Of a stretch of 64,000 bases of DNA, positions 10,871-24,820 are shown piece after piece. A program made the position numbers and the translations under genes. The stretch covers positions 109,214,621-109,278,620 of the forward strand of contig NC_092859.1 in the NCBI RefSeq assembly GCF_032062135.1, read 5' to 3'. How positions within the stretch are numbered: position 1 is the first letter of the stretch; each line of letters starts with the position of its first letter. The stretch comes from Pyxicephalus adspersus (Eukaryota; Chordata; Amphibia; Anura; Pyxicephalidae). Below the pieces are notes generated by a model. That model saw only the letters and a list, made by a program, of their open reading frames with translations, made no database searches and was not told the DNA's origin.

Positions 10871-11784
10871 AATTGTAGGCATTTGCTCAAAATCAACTAA
10901 AAAAGCTTCATAATTGTAACTCAATTGTAACTGTAAAGTAACTCAGCAAAAATAGTATTTGTCATTTTCAGCTTAATACACAATCGTATGTTTTACTTCC
11001 CTCCCCTAAAATCAATCTTCAAAGTTCTATTTTCAATTCTTTCCCACTCCCTTTCAAATTCCTCGTAATCTGCACCGACTGATCAAATTTGACCTTTTAG
11101 TAGCCCACTTTATTCCAAGCACAGCTCTCTGTTAAATCTCACTTTATTAACACCGTCCTCCTTAGCTTTCCTTTGGAACAAACACAGATCAAGCAGGAAG
11201 CCTCCAGACTTTCCAGCAATCATTTACAGATTACTGCAAGCTGCATGTTTCTCCTTCTGGGTATGCCTGATGTCTTTCTGTTTTACTTTCATATATTTCT
11301 TTGAAAATGCATTTGTTTATCTTATTGCTTAGAATTCTTTGACACTTTAGTCCTCTGAAAACCTGTCTAATAAACAGTATATTGCAAAATAAGCTGACCA
11401 TTGCATTTTAAAGTAGCTATAAATATATATATAGTAGGTTGTAATATTCTGTCCGTTAATCGTCTATAGCATTACATTTTCATTAATTGTGTAAAGTTCA
11501 AGTTATATATTAGCAAATCTTTTAATCTTTCTCTGCTAGAACCACTCCACTGGGGCATCTTACTTTTCAATACAGCTTTGTTGACTGAATTACCAAGTTA
11601 TTTGATGTATAGGGGCAAGATTTCCACACCATGGCTCCTAACTTTAATTCTAACCACCTTCAGAATTCAAGTTATTCATTCTTTCAGTTTTTTATATCCA
11701 CTTCCTCTCCTGCCTTCATGCAGTCTAGTACTTGTTGCACACCACTACTGTCAAGAAAATTCAAGTTGCTTATAACAATGGAAC
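9209..11784. other. AT-rich non-coding DNA
   Basis: No gene or recognisable element was seen apart from a (TA)n microsatellite at 10832-10868. Confidence 0.6.
10832..10868. repeat. (TA)n microsatellite
   Basis: An uninterrupted run of alternating A and T spans about 37 bases. Confidence 0.95.
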
Positions 11785-11792
11785 ATACCTAC

Positions 11793-12187
11793 TAGGGATG
11801 AGCGAGTTTTTAAAACTTGATCTCGCTGCAAATTCGGCCGCTCTTGCTTACTGAAATTGTAAGCGAGAAAGGCTGAATGGCTCAAATTTAAAAAAAAAAA
11901 GATTGTGGGCTGTGCTGATCAATCAATGCAGTGCCGGCTGCATTCATTGATCCGCTCAGTGTGCAAACCCTGGCACTAGAGGTTAAATGGGGACAAGTCC
12001 CCCCATGGAGGGAAACACAAACAGGAGGATTCCCAGGGAATCCTTTGAATCCCTTGTGAATCCCCCTGTTATAATTTCCTCAATCTTCCGATGGTTTCGC
12101 CAAATCGGTTCGCCAAAATTTCACGGAACCATTGGAAGTTCGAGGAAATTTTTGCGAGAATGCCAGAGACATTCTCAATCATCCCTA
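11793..12187. mobile_element. hAT-type MITE, 395 bp, second copy
   Basis: It begins TAGGGATGAGCGAG and ends AATCATCCCTA, the inverted termini of the family seen at 3490-4386. The flanks are ATACCTAC (11785-11792) and GTACCTAC (12188-12195), an 8-bp duplication with one mismatch. The interior shares the GATCAATCAATGCAG...CATTGATC palindrome and the CACTAGAGGTTAAATGGGGA arm with the longer copy, but lacks its middle modules. It is a short, non-coding derivative. Confidence 0.85.
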
Positions 12188-12195
12188 GTACCTAC

Positions 12196-12949
12196 GGAAT
12201 GTGAGTACAGACATTTGTAGTTTCGATAGGGAACACTTTTGATGAGTGGAAATTCAGGTGACAAGTGTCACCCAATATTAGGAACTTTCTTAAGAAGTTT
12301 TCTTTAATGGCAAGTGGCAACATCTCTAAGTATTAGTTTAAAGAAGCAAATGTTCTAATCAACTTTTACATATTTTTGGGTTTAGGTCCAATTTAAACAT
12401 GAAAGCCATATGGCTATTTTTGTTCCCACACATTTTATTTTTGGCGTTTACTAGTCCATCTACATTTTATCAGTTTTTCATTTTGGCAAAACAGCTCACG
12501 TTTTAACTCCTCTATAAACTGGAGAAAAGGGTTATGATAATGTGATATGCATTAATAACATTAATTCCTGATCTACCCTTTAAATATAACATTGAATTTG
12601 TCTGGAGGGTCATAAATTTCCCCTTATTAGGTATTTCTTTATCTGACAACCAGTGTGCTTCCAGACCCTCTAGTCACAACACCTCCTATGACTGCCTGGT
12701 CTTTGTGTCAAGACTCATAAAATTCGGATAAGGCTAGACAGAGTGTCTCTGATTGAACTCTGAGCTGTATTTTAAACCAATTATTAATAATCTTTATATT
12801 TCTAATATACCATTCTGTATACAGTAGTAATTGGCTCATTTGTTTGGTCTTTATCTATTTTGTGGTGATTAATAATCTGGGGTTTGGTATTTCATAAAAC
12901 CTGTACTTATGGAATTATTAATATTTGGCTAGAACAAGGGCCGTATGGG
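12196..12949. other. AT-rich non-coding DNA
   Basis: Nothing recognisable was found beyond short chance frames. Confidence 0.5.
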
Positions 12950-13535
12950 AGTGTCTACAAGCATCCTAATCTTTGCCCCTCAGACAGCCCCCACCCTGCT
13001 ATCATTGGATGGTCCTATTAGCCCCAACTCTGTTGTTGGCATAGAAAAAGCCATGTAGGTCCAGCAGAGGAAGCTCTCACCAATACCATCTTGTTGCTAG
13101 GGACAACGGCGCTGACACATTGAGCACTGCAGGGAGCCCAGTGACTGACTAATAACTTGGAGTTTACACAGCAATCTGGACCAGGAAAACCAACTCTATC
13201 TAAGTATTATTTCACAGTTTTCCCTTTTTTTTATGCTGTTGCTATAGTTCTGGTATTGCTCTTTGATTAGTCCTTATTTTTCTGTAATTGTTTATACACC
13301 ATTTTTGTATGTTTTTACTTAATAAACACTATAAAAAGTGTAAGTTGAATCTCTGAATGATCTTAGTAAAAATAGTATAACTTGCTAACATGAAGACATT
13401 ACAATAATCATTGTGATTACTGAGACATCCCTGTCTGGAGTAGCAGTGGGTGACACCAAGTATTAAAGAAGCAGAATTATAACTGTGGTTGCCAAGGGTA
13501 ACAGTGCATCTAAGCACATGGTGGCAGTGATGGTT
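12950..13535 (+). mobile_element. Possible LTR and leader of a retroelement
   Basis: The segment is less AT-rich than its surroundings. It contains a polyadenylation signal, TTAATAAACACTATAAA, at about 13319, ends ...AAGCACA near 13519, and is followed at once by TGGTGGCAGTGATGG, which would sit where a primer-binding site is expected. I see no second LTR and no coding domain, so this could be a solo or truncated LTR, or simply unique sequence. The boundaries are guesses. Confidence 0.3.
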
Positions 13536-13759
13536 TGTGTGGCAAGGGGTAACAGAGTGGTTAACCTTGCCCCGTGATGGCCCTTCTCAGCTTGATGGTG
13601 CGTGGACTGTTGCTGAGCATGCTGGAAAGTCTATGTGCAGAGGTGCAGACTTGAAGGGGGCGTTCATCAAAGATAATATAGGGTTATTTAGGGAAATAAA
13701 CAACATAGTTAAACATAAAGTAGTTTTTTTTCTGATTCATAGGCCCATAGAATAATGTG

Positions 13760-16700
13760 CAGAGTTTAAACCAAAGACGCCAGAATTTAATTTATAATTA
13801 CCTTCTGTTTTCTGTTTGTACATTGCACATCCTATTCAAGTTTTATTTCCAAGTGTGAAGTATAGAATTAGCAGGAAATCAGTTCTTACAAGCAATATTA
13901 TTTCAATGCCTTTATTATACGGACCTGTGCTAGGCTGTATTGAGAAGTCCCAAAGGTAAAAAGATATTCTTGAGATAAAGAGAGGGGCCAAGATAAGATG
14001 CTGTACAGATAAAAAATTGCTTAGTCTAGGGGAATCCCTGCCTAAACCAATTTATTAGGCTTCGGTGGGCAAAAAAAGCCTCTTAAATTGGTGATTAGTG
14101 AAAGTAATCTTCTTACAGTGGTAGGTAGTGGTTAACTAAACAACAATTACAGGAAAAAACATATAGGATCAGCATAATCTGCTGCCTATTAGCGACACAA
14201 AATCCTCATCAACAGAGGCTCTGGAAATCACCTAACAGGTATTTAGACTCTGCCTCTTGACTAGTGCTAATTGAGCAGGTTAGTGCTCACTATCTCTGGA
14301 AGAAACTCTCAAAGTCGACGACAACCTTCCCGACCCATGGTATACAGTAGTCAAGGTTATTTTCAGGATTTTGAGAGGTAGAGATAGCAGGTGATCTGGC
14401 TTTCCTAAAGCTTAATAAAGAAATGGGTCCTGATTTATCCATGAGTTCTAAGAGAAATTCAATAAACAGTTGTTGAACCATTACCTGATTGATTTAATTG
14501 TTGTTTTCTTACACAAGCTCCCCATGACAGCTAAGCCAATGTTTACCCTAACAAACATTCATACACAGACTATCCCACACTCATTCATCTGGCCCTTGCC
14601 TTTTATACCATGAAAAAAGGAGCCTTTCACTCTCAGTAAGTAGCAAGTAGCCTTGCCTACAACTGATCCTTTAATCCAGTTCTTCAGCGCAATGAGCAAT
14701 TTGTGCTTCTTAGGTCCTTTTAGCTATCTGTAAGGGTGACATTCTCCAGGAATGTAGGAGGCATTCTTCCCACTGATCACCATGCTGATGTACTGTGTGC
14801 TGTGCATATAGTAATTATAGCAGGGGTTCCCTAAAGACCTTATCGTTTTTCCAAGGGTTCCCACTTGTTTCAAAGGTTGAGAAAGGCTGCCTTAACTCAT
14901 ATAAGTAGAGCTGAAAGCAAATTACTTTACATATACATTTAAAGAAATTAACACTTTGCAGAGCTTGCCTTATTCCATTTGCCCATGTCAACTTAATACA
15001 TTTCCAGTACTTTACAGTACATTTGTATCCATATAGAAGCTAAGAATGTTTACAAAATAGCCTGAGTGAACATTTACTTTAATTATCCATTATATGAAGA
15101 TGAAATAAGTAATCAACGCTGATCATCTGCACTTCCTAACTACACTACAATGTTTTGCCTTTCTGGCTTACCTAAACAGTCTTTCTCTTCTGCTGTAGGC
15201 CAGTAATGAGGTTTACTTCCTCCATCTTCTTTCCCTCCACTGATGTCATACCTAATTGCATAAATACAGTATACCCTGACCCTTGGAGGAAAAAAAATTC
15301 CAACATTTTCATTTTTTTTTTTTTTTTTGCTTAAGCTGCTTTTCCTAGAGTTTTTATGACTGTTATTATAGCTAGCAACTATAAAACTCTTTTCAAAAAA
15401 CATTTAAAGTTATGTACTGTTCCTAGATGGTTGCATTCCATAGAAAATGTAAACAAATAGAAAAATAAAGGTCCTTCTTCCTACCTATTTTAGTCATGTA
15501 AGTAATATAGACTATACAGTAATGGTCACATTTTTGTTCTAACTATAGTTTACACATTTCTGATGCTCATTATTTATTGATACAGCTTAGCAGGGGCTTT
15601 ACAATGTGTTCTATGTCTTGTAATTATGTTTACAAATGATTGAATAACATGCTGATAAATTGTTTGTCTTTTCATCTGAAAGTTATTGGTGGTTTTTAAT
15701 TATGCATTTATGAAGAAAAGGAAGTGCACCAATCAGGCAAATTATGACTGCCCATGACAGCACGCTGTAAAATTCAGCAGGAGGGTGTTTACAAAACAAG
15801 GTTTTAAAGGAAACGATAAACTATTTTATTGATAAAATATATGTAAAACTTTATTTTTGTAAAATGCTTGGTGATGTGAAGTTGAAGATAAAAAAATATA
15901 AAAAGTTCAATAACTTTGCGGTTTTGTATTTGAGATGCAATCAGTTTAAATATAGGTTTTTATTACAAGATTTTTAAGTAGATTGAGATAACCCGAAGTT
16001 TATTCCAGTATTATCATAGGCTATGCAACTAACTAGCGTATTGAGATAATTGCATTTAAGTCACTGTACTATATTGTTGATGTCAGAGTTAGGGCTGAAT
16101 AATAAATTGGTGCAATCATTTCACATTTGATTCAGTTCTGCTGTTCATGTTCAAGCAAAATACCACTATAATGACCTAGCGTGTAATGAGTGGCTGGGAG
16201 AGGAGCAGGAAATTCTGGCAACCACCTTTAGCACAGGAAACCTGACAGGTGTCCTATTGGATCCCTGTAACATATGCTGTATGACCCCTTCGAAAAGAAG
16301 CAGCACGCTTTAGTCACTTTTTCAGTGCTTGAACTTTTGTACTGTTTGTTAGGACTGTGCTGCTGCTATCATATACTGGGTGTAAGGGTGCCAACCATGA
16401 AATTTCTGCTACTACTTGGGGGACTTTAAAAAATATTGGGACTAGATAAGGAATCTGTGAATATACTGGGGGAAGTAGTTTACTGCATGCAGGTAGAAAG
16501 CCTCCAGACTGATTCCTCAATTGATCACTACAATGATTGAACAGGCTGTGGTGCTGAGTAAGATACTGAACATTTCCCGTACTTCTCTGTAGGTTTGGAA
16601 TTTGTGTTGTGGCTGGCACTGGGCTGTTATTAAATGGTCATGTGATTGGGGGACCTTTTTTAAAAACAATTTCTGGCACCGTTCTGACACCTTACAAAAT

Positions 16701-19047
16701 TACATGTTGTATACGCCTAAATTACAAGTATATAAGACCACTGAAAAATTGCCCTACATAATTCTAACTGCATACCATTGACTGCTTATAACAAATGAAC
16801 ATTAGATTCAACCACTTATAAGTGATGCAAGTGTCAATCAAAATGCTGAACAACAAAATGGACTGTGTTCTATGATATGCCCAAGATAGACTACACTGAT
16901 AAGACAATACACTTCTCTTAATAATTTGACTGATATAAACTGTAATACTCTAAATGTAGTGACTATGTATAGTGCAAACTACAAAAAAACAAGAAAACAT
17001 TAAATAGGGTATTGTTATAATGTCTATGCCAGGAGGTATATGCTGATGGCTATTTGGTAAATAATGACTTTTTAAAAAGTATACTTGTGTGCAGATTAAT
17101 GTTTGGAAGAGATTATGAACTATGTTAATGTTGTCTATAGTCATTTTTGAATTTCAATACATTTTTGAGTTTTCCTTTATTTGGTATTGGTCTAAATTAT
17201 GAGATGGAAAACCAGGCCATTTTTTCAATTATTTATTTTTGTTCATCTCTACATCATTTTTTTTCTTTCCGGTCATCACGAAATACAAACAAAAATGATA
17301 AAACAATACCATATTCTCAGGATTAGTTTTAGTACTAACATGCAGACAACAGAGACATATAGAGGCTAAAATTGGCAAGAGAGTATAATACTAGAAGGCC
17401 TGGGCTATTGGACGAACGCCCAAGTGCCCAAGTCTAGGCTTTCACTGCCAAATAAAGAACATCTGTTTTTCAAAATACTGCAAACTATTTTAAATAATTA
17501 AAAAACTGTAATTACTTTAGGTAAAAAAAAACTTAAGTAAATTAGTATGCTGAATATATCAGTAATTGAAAATGGCAGCCACTTGTTAAATGAATGTTAA
17601 AACAAATTGTGCTATCCTCTCAAATGCCCGCCCCCTTGGCAAAAAACACTTGGTTGATTTTTATATTTATTTCCATCAAAATAAATGTTTTACTCACCAT
17701 TACCTGTAGTAATTAAAAAAATCAATGCTTTTACCTCTGTGCCTAAATGCCTATTTTACTATCAATAAGGTCAAAATTGTTAGGATTAAACAAACTTACT
17801 GCCAGTCTGGTGTTTACAAAAACAGTAGCCAGATAGGAACGGTAAAATATATATAGGGAAATAAAATAAAAGTTAAATCAATTTTGGTGGAGCTTCTGCC
17901 TAGGATAAAGATCCTTCAGAATCCAGAAGTAAAAAGACCAGTGTCCTCTAAGTAACCTACTAACTGAGCATATAATATATAATTTTTACCACCTCTGTTT
18001 CATTCTTATTCACTTTTCCCAGCCTGTTTCCTCAGAATGTCCTAAATTTAGTAAGATTTATTCTCTTCTACCTAAACCATCCAAAAAATGTATCTGTAAC
18101 ATCCAACCAACGAAATGTATTGCCCTTGCCTGGAAATCCCCTATGAAAAACAAGTGGTGCTTAAATCCAGCTTAAAATGAATTATAGTTAAAGCAAACTT
18201 AACTGTATTCTTAAGAACATGACATACTTTGATCTGACTTGGAATCCTTGGCTGGACTAAAAAAAACTGCATGCCCCCCCCCCCCCCTCCAATATTCTAT
18301 CTTAATATTTAAACCAGACTCTTTTTTCAACCATTCTAGGGAGGTGGGAAGCAGCAAGAATGAGGGATGGCCTGTAGTTGAGGGAGGGGGCTCAATGTAA
18401 AACAAATGCAAGGGGAGAGCCTTATGGAGTCCACATATCGACCCCCTCATCCTGGGGAGTAAATACAGACATACATAATATGTCTAACCTATTCCCAGAA
18501 AGGGTTATGTTAGACCTAGAAATAAAAAAAACATTTATAAAAAAAACTGTTAAAAACAATATTAATGCAGTGAAATTCCTACAGATAACATATGTATATC
18601 AACTCCTACTAAGCTCACTCACTATGTGTACTTTGCAACAAGAAGACTGATTTGTTTGGGTGGACAAAATCTGTTACCATTTCTAAATTATAAACAATGG
18701 CAGACATATAAACTATGTGACATATAGCAGAAGCACAATGACAGGTTTCATATAAGACTATATTTTTGCTTTACTGTCATTTAACAAATGTAACTTCATG
18801 GGTGTAATGCATCCATAAATGTGCAGTAAAAATATTAATTTTTTTAGCGGGGCATTAAAGTCTTATTTTAGCAACTGCTGATGTTTATCTAAGGGTTGAA
18901 GTGAGAATTTTAAAAATGATCAATTACTGGAATTGTTGTATCTTCTGTTGGATTATAAAAAGCATCTCACCTTCTGAATGATATAAACCCAATGCTTTAG
19001 ATATGAAGACAGCAAGTTTGTTGATGACTCATTATTTGACAATTTCA
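13760..19047. other. AT-rich non-coding DNA
   Basis: I see no supported gene in this long stretch. Short frames at 14290-14481, 15140-15403 and 16314-16619 (minus strand) show no domain I recognise. A homopolymer of 14 C lies at 18274-18287. Any host exon here would be too short or too diverged for me to call. Confidence 0.5.
18274..18287. repeat. Poly-C tract
   Basis: Fourteen consecutive C, unusual in this AT-rich setting. The length may be uncertain in the assembly. Confidence 0.9.
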
Positions 19048-20600
19048 AAGACTTTTTTTTTAATATCATTTTTATAAAAATTTTTAAACTACAATACAGA
19101 AATACAAAAAATAAAAACAAAAACAAACATATAGACAAATAAAATTGTTGAATGATTACAAGGCAATGTACAAAATAAGCACACAAAACATAACATAATC
19201 AAATAAAAAACAAAAGAACAACCAGTGTTTGCCTAAATACTCCTGACATTAATTATAAAAACAACAGAACCATACATGTCACCATGTAAACTTAAATAAA
19301 CAGGACCCACGTAGGGTTTATGTCAAACCGTTCTCAATAACCCACGTAGAATATTTAAAATTGTCATATATTTTATATATATGTTATATATATTTTATAT
19401 ATAGTTATCTAACACTTTGTCAATAAAAATATACTAAACCTTGAAAAACCTCATTACTTGTTTTTCTTCTGAACTTTCTGCTTCAAATCTTTCTGTATGA
19501 AAAACTTTTTCAAGAGCAGTAATTACGTTTTGTACTGTTGGTATTATTGGCTGGATCCACTCTGTCAATATCACTCACCTAGCCGCCAGTAAACATATTG
19601 TGATCCATTCCTTTTATTTCAATTGTAGGTCTGGGGAAATCACATTATCCCAGGATCCAAACAAGCACAGGACAGGGGACAAAGGTATTTTTAGTTTTGT
19701 AGTATTATTAATTAAATTTAACACTCCGTTCCAGAATTCTAGTACAAGATAACAATTCTATAAACAATGGGTTAGAGTGATACCCCCAGCCTTGCATTTT
19801 GTACAATATACCCTGGATGGTGTCCCAATAGTTGATGCATGAATCTTAAAAACCTTGTATGTTCGATGCATCAGATTTAATTGGGTTTCTTTCCAACTTC
19901 ATTGACCACATATCTCCGCACCAAAAGACACCCCTGTAAAATTTGGTCAACCAAATCTGGCACTTGGAATTCCTTTTGCCAATGATGAATATTTGTTGAT
20001 GACAATGGTCATGACTGGTCGATGACTGGTTTTAAAAACAAAACTGATACAAGGAAGATTTTGACTGGGAAGATATGGTAAGTAAATTATCAGAGATTTT
20101 TAGGTAGAGGGTTTGTTTGGGAATGTGGTGTGGTCAAAGCCTTATAGTAATTGCATATTTGTAAAAATTAGAGAGGGTGTATTGTCTAAAACGGCAGGTC
20201 ATATTTGCACCGTAAAACCTCTCTAGAATACGGTGTAAACGTTTCCTCATCAACCACATCCATCAACCTATCAATACCCTTGTCCTTCCATTTATGGAAC
20301 ACAATATTTAGTTGTCCCGGAGAAAAATTGTGATTACCGACAATAGGTAAGTACCTAGGGACATTGGTAGGCAATTGCAGCCTGAGACATACTTCTCGCC
20401 AGGTATGTATTGCCTGATTAGTACAGAATCTCTGATTAGTACATTATTTTTAAATTGTTTCGGAAGATTACTAATTTTGTGCTGCAAAAGAGCTCTCAAG
20501 TCCCATGGGTCCACCAGATCTTGCTCCATACTATAATTTGATTGTCTGGAGGAGCCTGAGACTTCTGAGCAGATGCCCAGCTGGCCGTGCGTTCCCAACG
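19048..20600 (-). pseudogene. 5'-truncated L1-type LINE, ORF2 C-terminal part
   Basis: On the minus strand this encodes the C-terminal region of an L1 ORF2 protein, past the reverse transcriptase. Visible segments are the DPWDLRALLQHKISNLP region (20308-20530), NHNFSPGQLNIVFHKWKDKG (about 20265-20340), and a KAGGITLTHCL segment with the cysteine/histidine pattern of the ORF2 C-terminus (about 19765-19800). An EWITICLLAAR helix and WIQPIIPTVQNVITALEK follow, to about 19470. The frame changes between 20308 and 20374 and there are several stops. The minus-strand 3' end carries an A-run at 19049-19058, consistent with a LINE tail. It is 5'-truncated, as is usual for target-primed LINE insertion, and covers the part of ORF2 that the L1 at 29161-34131 lacks. 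Confidence 0.7.
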
Positions 20601-23600
20601 TTCACACGTCGGGGAGGCAGATGCAGGCCGGGTTTGCAGGCTGAGCAGAGCTGCACATGCGCAGCATTAGCTTTGGTTGTCAGGAAGCCCGGGACATCCT
20701 AGCTTTCCTTGCAGGTGCCAGGAATGAATACTGCATCTGCACAGGAGTTAAGCCATCCTGGCCAATCAAAATGCCCAAAGATTATCTCCAGGAAGAGAAG
20801 AAAGAAGTAGATGTCAGTTCCCTGTGATAGAACAGGGATGTGTGAGTATTGTGGGTTTAGTCCTGTTTCTATCATTTTCATTTTGTTTTCCAATATTAAT
20901 ATTTTTATAATAATTTAGAAAAAAAGAGAGGGTTCACTGCAACAAAGTTACACAAGAATGCCACTGTTGTGTCCCAATATTGACATAGCAAAAATAAAAA
21001 ACAACAACCAATGAACTTGTAAGCAATAATTTTGAATAGTGTAATATACCCTAGAGGCATAAAACTCGAACAAATATAAATAAATTAAAAGAATTGCAAA
21101 TTTTTTTTTGTGTTAAGCTATGTACTTAATTTCCATGTAATAATGAAATCATAACCACCCATGTTGTTGTAAACTTTTCTGTATGTCTAAATTTCTATTG
21201 TTTACTAAAGACAGATAAGGTTTTGTCTGAAATCACACATTGAAAAATATTTTTCAGAATTAAAAGCACACCCTCCTCCCTGCTCAAAAGATTATGATTG
21301 ACAGATACACCATATCAGACACATAAGTTGTTTCCAATAAGTACCTGCGTAATACGATGGCACTATATAAATACTGTGAATATTAATAATAAATAATGTG
21401 TCTAATGTGGGCAGTTAAAAAAGCATGTTTTTATTAGTGGAGGCTAAAAGCTATAAGTGTTTTCTATTGACATAGGTATTATATATAAATCATTTAGCCT
21501 TTATTTCTGGAAGATCATGGGCATAGTATGAATTCACTTTCCAGGTGTACCCATATCCAATGGTAAATGTTGAAGAGGTTAAAACATTAAGACCAAAGAA
21601 ATTTTCTGTAGCTTGAAAACTGGTCCAACTGAATCTTTTTTTACATTGGAAATTACTGTATAGCCCTGGCACATCCCACAAAACACAGTTTTCCTTGAAC
21701 TCTGGATAATAGTTATTTGCCATCAGGGTTGACAATAAAATTCATATAATCACAAACAATGATCATGAGCATGCTATTGATGAAAGCCACCTGCTTACTA
21801 TCTCCATGGTAAAAACATTGAAATGGCTTTCCTTAATTGCATACTTGTAGCCTTTATTTAAAATAACAATATTTTTGATTTACTGATCATAGTAATTCAA
21901 AACAGTGCATGAGATTGTGTAGGAATTTAAATGGAAAATATATAAAAAAATATATATACTTAAAAACATGTGGAGCTTTCATTTAAACAATAAAAATGAA
22001 AAGTAAATTAAGAATCAACAACTTCCCACCAGATCATTATTGCCCCCTGCCTCTGTCCCATCATTATCTGCTTTTAGTTTTTTCTGCAATTGAGATGTTC
22101 ATGTTGACTAATACTGTTTATGCAGTTTTAAATAAATATGTCATCTTTGCACTGCCCATTATTAAATACAATTTACTTAAAACCAATTCAGGTGACCATT
22201 CAAGATAGAATAATTTATAAATGAACATTCTACTTTTGAACAAGCTTCTTTTTAAATAATGTCCAATCAAAATTGAGTAAGACAATCATTAGGAGATTCA
22301 TGTTACTTATGTTTGTTTTTGCCACAATTAAGAAAAATAAACAAAATACTTAATGAAATAATTGCAAGTACAAGCTGATAATGATCTCTAAAGCACATAC
22401 AGAAATATGCAGAAATGTTAAGATTTTTTATGGTCTTGGTGTTATGATATATCTGTGTTTATTCTGTGGTATCAGGAAAAAAATGTTATTTATTTTTATA
22501 ATTCTTGTGCTAAAGGGCAACAATCTGATGTTCATTGGGAGGATAATAAAACCCACACCTTTAACAGTTTCTCTGAAAGAAACTGGAGTTTGGAAAAAGA
22601 GAGCATCTGAGCCAATTCCAGCATATCTTCTAGTTAGCTGATCTAATGTACAAGGGGGTTTTGTAACCCTTGGTTCTGGAAAAAAGCCAGCCAAGGTAAG
22701 CTGTAACTTTCACTATTTTCCAGCATGTATACCCATTGCCATGGCATAAGAAAAGAAGCCATGACATCATGCTGGTTATAGAAATCACTGTTGGTGCTGA
22801 TGGTCCTGCCTCTGCTTCTGATAATAAGGGTGAAGGAATGTGGATGCTCTGGGATGAAAAATAAGAGTCCAGCAAAGGTTTAGCAAATATTTTTTAGTTT
22901 GCCATGCCTAATATTTGATTCAAACTCGACTGAATCCTACAGGTGTTAAATATTGCTATAATGTTCATCCCATATTTTAGGGCTAATGGGACCATTTACA
23001 TTTATTTGTATCTTTTCCAAAAAGGGGAGGGCTTTGTTCATCTGCCCTCATGCCACTTCAATATACACCATTGTAATTCCCCCTGTACTCCTTCTTGATA
23101 TTTTGATAATACTCTTGTATTTAATATTCAGCAGATAATCATCCCAGTTTCTGTCTTTATATATTTCCCTTCATATTCCTTTTTGCAGTATTGGATAATA
23201 AATTGTAAAGTAATGAGCAGACCAGTTCCCTTGTAACATCCTGAAGAGTGTGATACATAACCTGTTTTTTATACTTGTTTTGTAACATATATTTGTATTT
23301 GTTTTTTATAATAACGTCCATTTTTACATTTCCGTTTTTCATTGACATTCATTTGTATTTGTTTTCTTACTGTTTTACATTAATCTCAAAAAAATTACGG
23401 GATTATAAATCATGGGGTGTACTTATGTTTTCACCAATAGCTTCTCCAAATTGGCTTAATTTTTTTTTAAATAATGGGGAATAATGAATAAAACATTAGG
23501 GGAATTTGTTTTGTGTTGTTGCAAACTAAGGTTAGATTTAAATAAATTTAGAACCTGCTGAAGGGCCAGATGATGAATATTATATGTAAAACCTTAGAAC

Positions 23601-24309
23601 TGAAAGAGGGTGTACTTTATTTTTTATATGACTGTGTATACATATAACTCTATTTATTTATTCCAAATCTTGTGCAATCTTTCTGTGAAACTAAGACACA
23701 TTTCACACTTTGCTACAATTAGGCTGTGCTAAAAGAAGAAACACCATGTGGCTCCAGCATACTGTGTTATTGTCTATCTGAAAGTCAATTTCTAAAGAAG
23801 GCTTTTTAGATGAAAACGTTGTTGTTGCTGACTTTACTCCCTCATTTTAGTTACTTTAATGCATACATATTTTAAATAAAGATTTTTGAAATATTTTTAT
23901 TAAAGATTACATATTATTTCTGTTAAAAGGTACACATCATCTTCTGTAATGTAGGTTAGCAATTGGAATAATGCTTGTATTAGGTGACATGTTCCGCCTA
24001 GCATTTTCTGTGCTGGTACCATTTTACCAAGGTTAAGAAAAAGAATTATGACTAATACTTGTTGCTTGTTTTTGTTTAAAATAATAGTGTTTGAACATGC
24101 TTCTGTTTGTTTTGAAGGTCATTTGGCCAAACAAAATAGTTAAACCAAAAAAGTTGGGTAGGGTAGAGGGTAAAAGTAGTTTAGGACGCAGAGTTTTTGT
24201 GATTCTTTTCTTTTCTATATATTACCTAAGTAATTACCATAAGGATTGCCAATAGTACTTGATAAAAAATCTTTTTGGGAAAAGTTGAAGGGGAAAGTTT
24301 TAATCACTT
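20601..24309. other. Non-coding DNA
   Basis: No supported gene. A GC-richer patch at 20580-20700 abuts the L1 fragment and may be another repeat piece. The rest is AT-rich with chance frames only. Confidence 0.5.
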
Positions 24310-24820
24310 AAGGCGTAAGTAAACCCAAAACAAAAAAACAAAAAAATCATTTTAATTCCCGCAGATAGGTCTATCCGTCAAAAGGTTTCTTCCATTTGGT
24401 CCCGCGTAGTCCAGGCATCTGTCTTCAACCCAGCACAGAGGAAGCATCCGGCACCGACATCTTCTCCTCTCTTCTTCCTACCTCACCTGATCTCGCACTG
24501 CGCAGAGTGATGTAGATTGGGAAAAAACTTGCGGATCTCACTGTGCATGCGTGGGATAAGTAATTTTTTTATATTAATGAAAGGGCTCCTTCTGTACATG
24601 CCTGAGATGCTCGGGCATGCGCAGAAGGAGCAGCCAAGACCCTCCCGGAATGCGTGCCGTAGGTATCCGGGGAGGATCTGCGCTCCCTTTAATTCTTGAT
24701 CACCTAGGTGATCAAGAATTAAGAGGCCGGTGCTGTACTTTTTTTTTTTTAAAAAAAGGTGTTGCACTTAAGAAAACACAAACACAATTTTTACTTTAAA
24801 AAAAAGGGTTGTCTACCCTT
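24310..24820. mobile_element. Probable MITE containing a 34-bp perfect palindrome
   Basis: The left end, AAGGCGTAAGTAAACCC (24310-24326), is roughly inverted by GGGTTGTCTACCCTT at 24806-24820. The interior is GC-richer (24370-24680) with CpG and GCATGCGCAG motifs, then A/T runs. A perfect palindrome of 34 bp is at 24689-24722. The segment at 39424-39690 shares both end types in inverted orientation, which shows the family is dispersed. There is no coding capacity and no clear target duplication. Confidence 0.5.
24689..24722. repeat. Perfect 34-bp palindrome
   Basis: Each half, TTAATTCTTGATCACCT, is followed directly by its exact complement with no loop. The symmetry axis lies between 24705 and 24706. 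Confidence 0.95.

Noticed and set aside
16314..16619. 101-codon minus-strand frame
   Set aside because: Proline- and serine-rich text with no recognisable motif. It is probably a chance frame.
21490..21735. 81-codon minus-strand frame rich in aromatic residues
   Set aside because: No family recognised and no supporting signals nearby. I could not support it as an exon.
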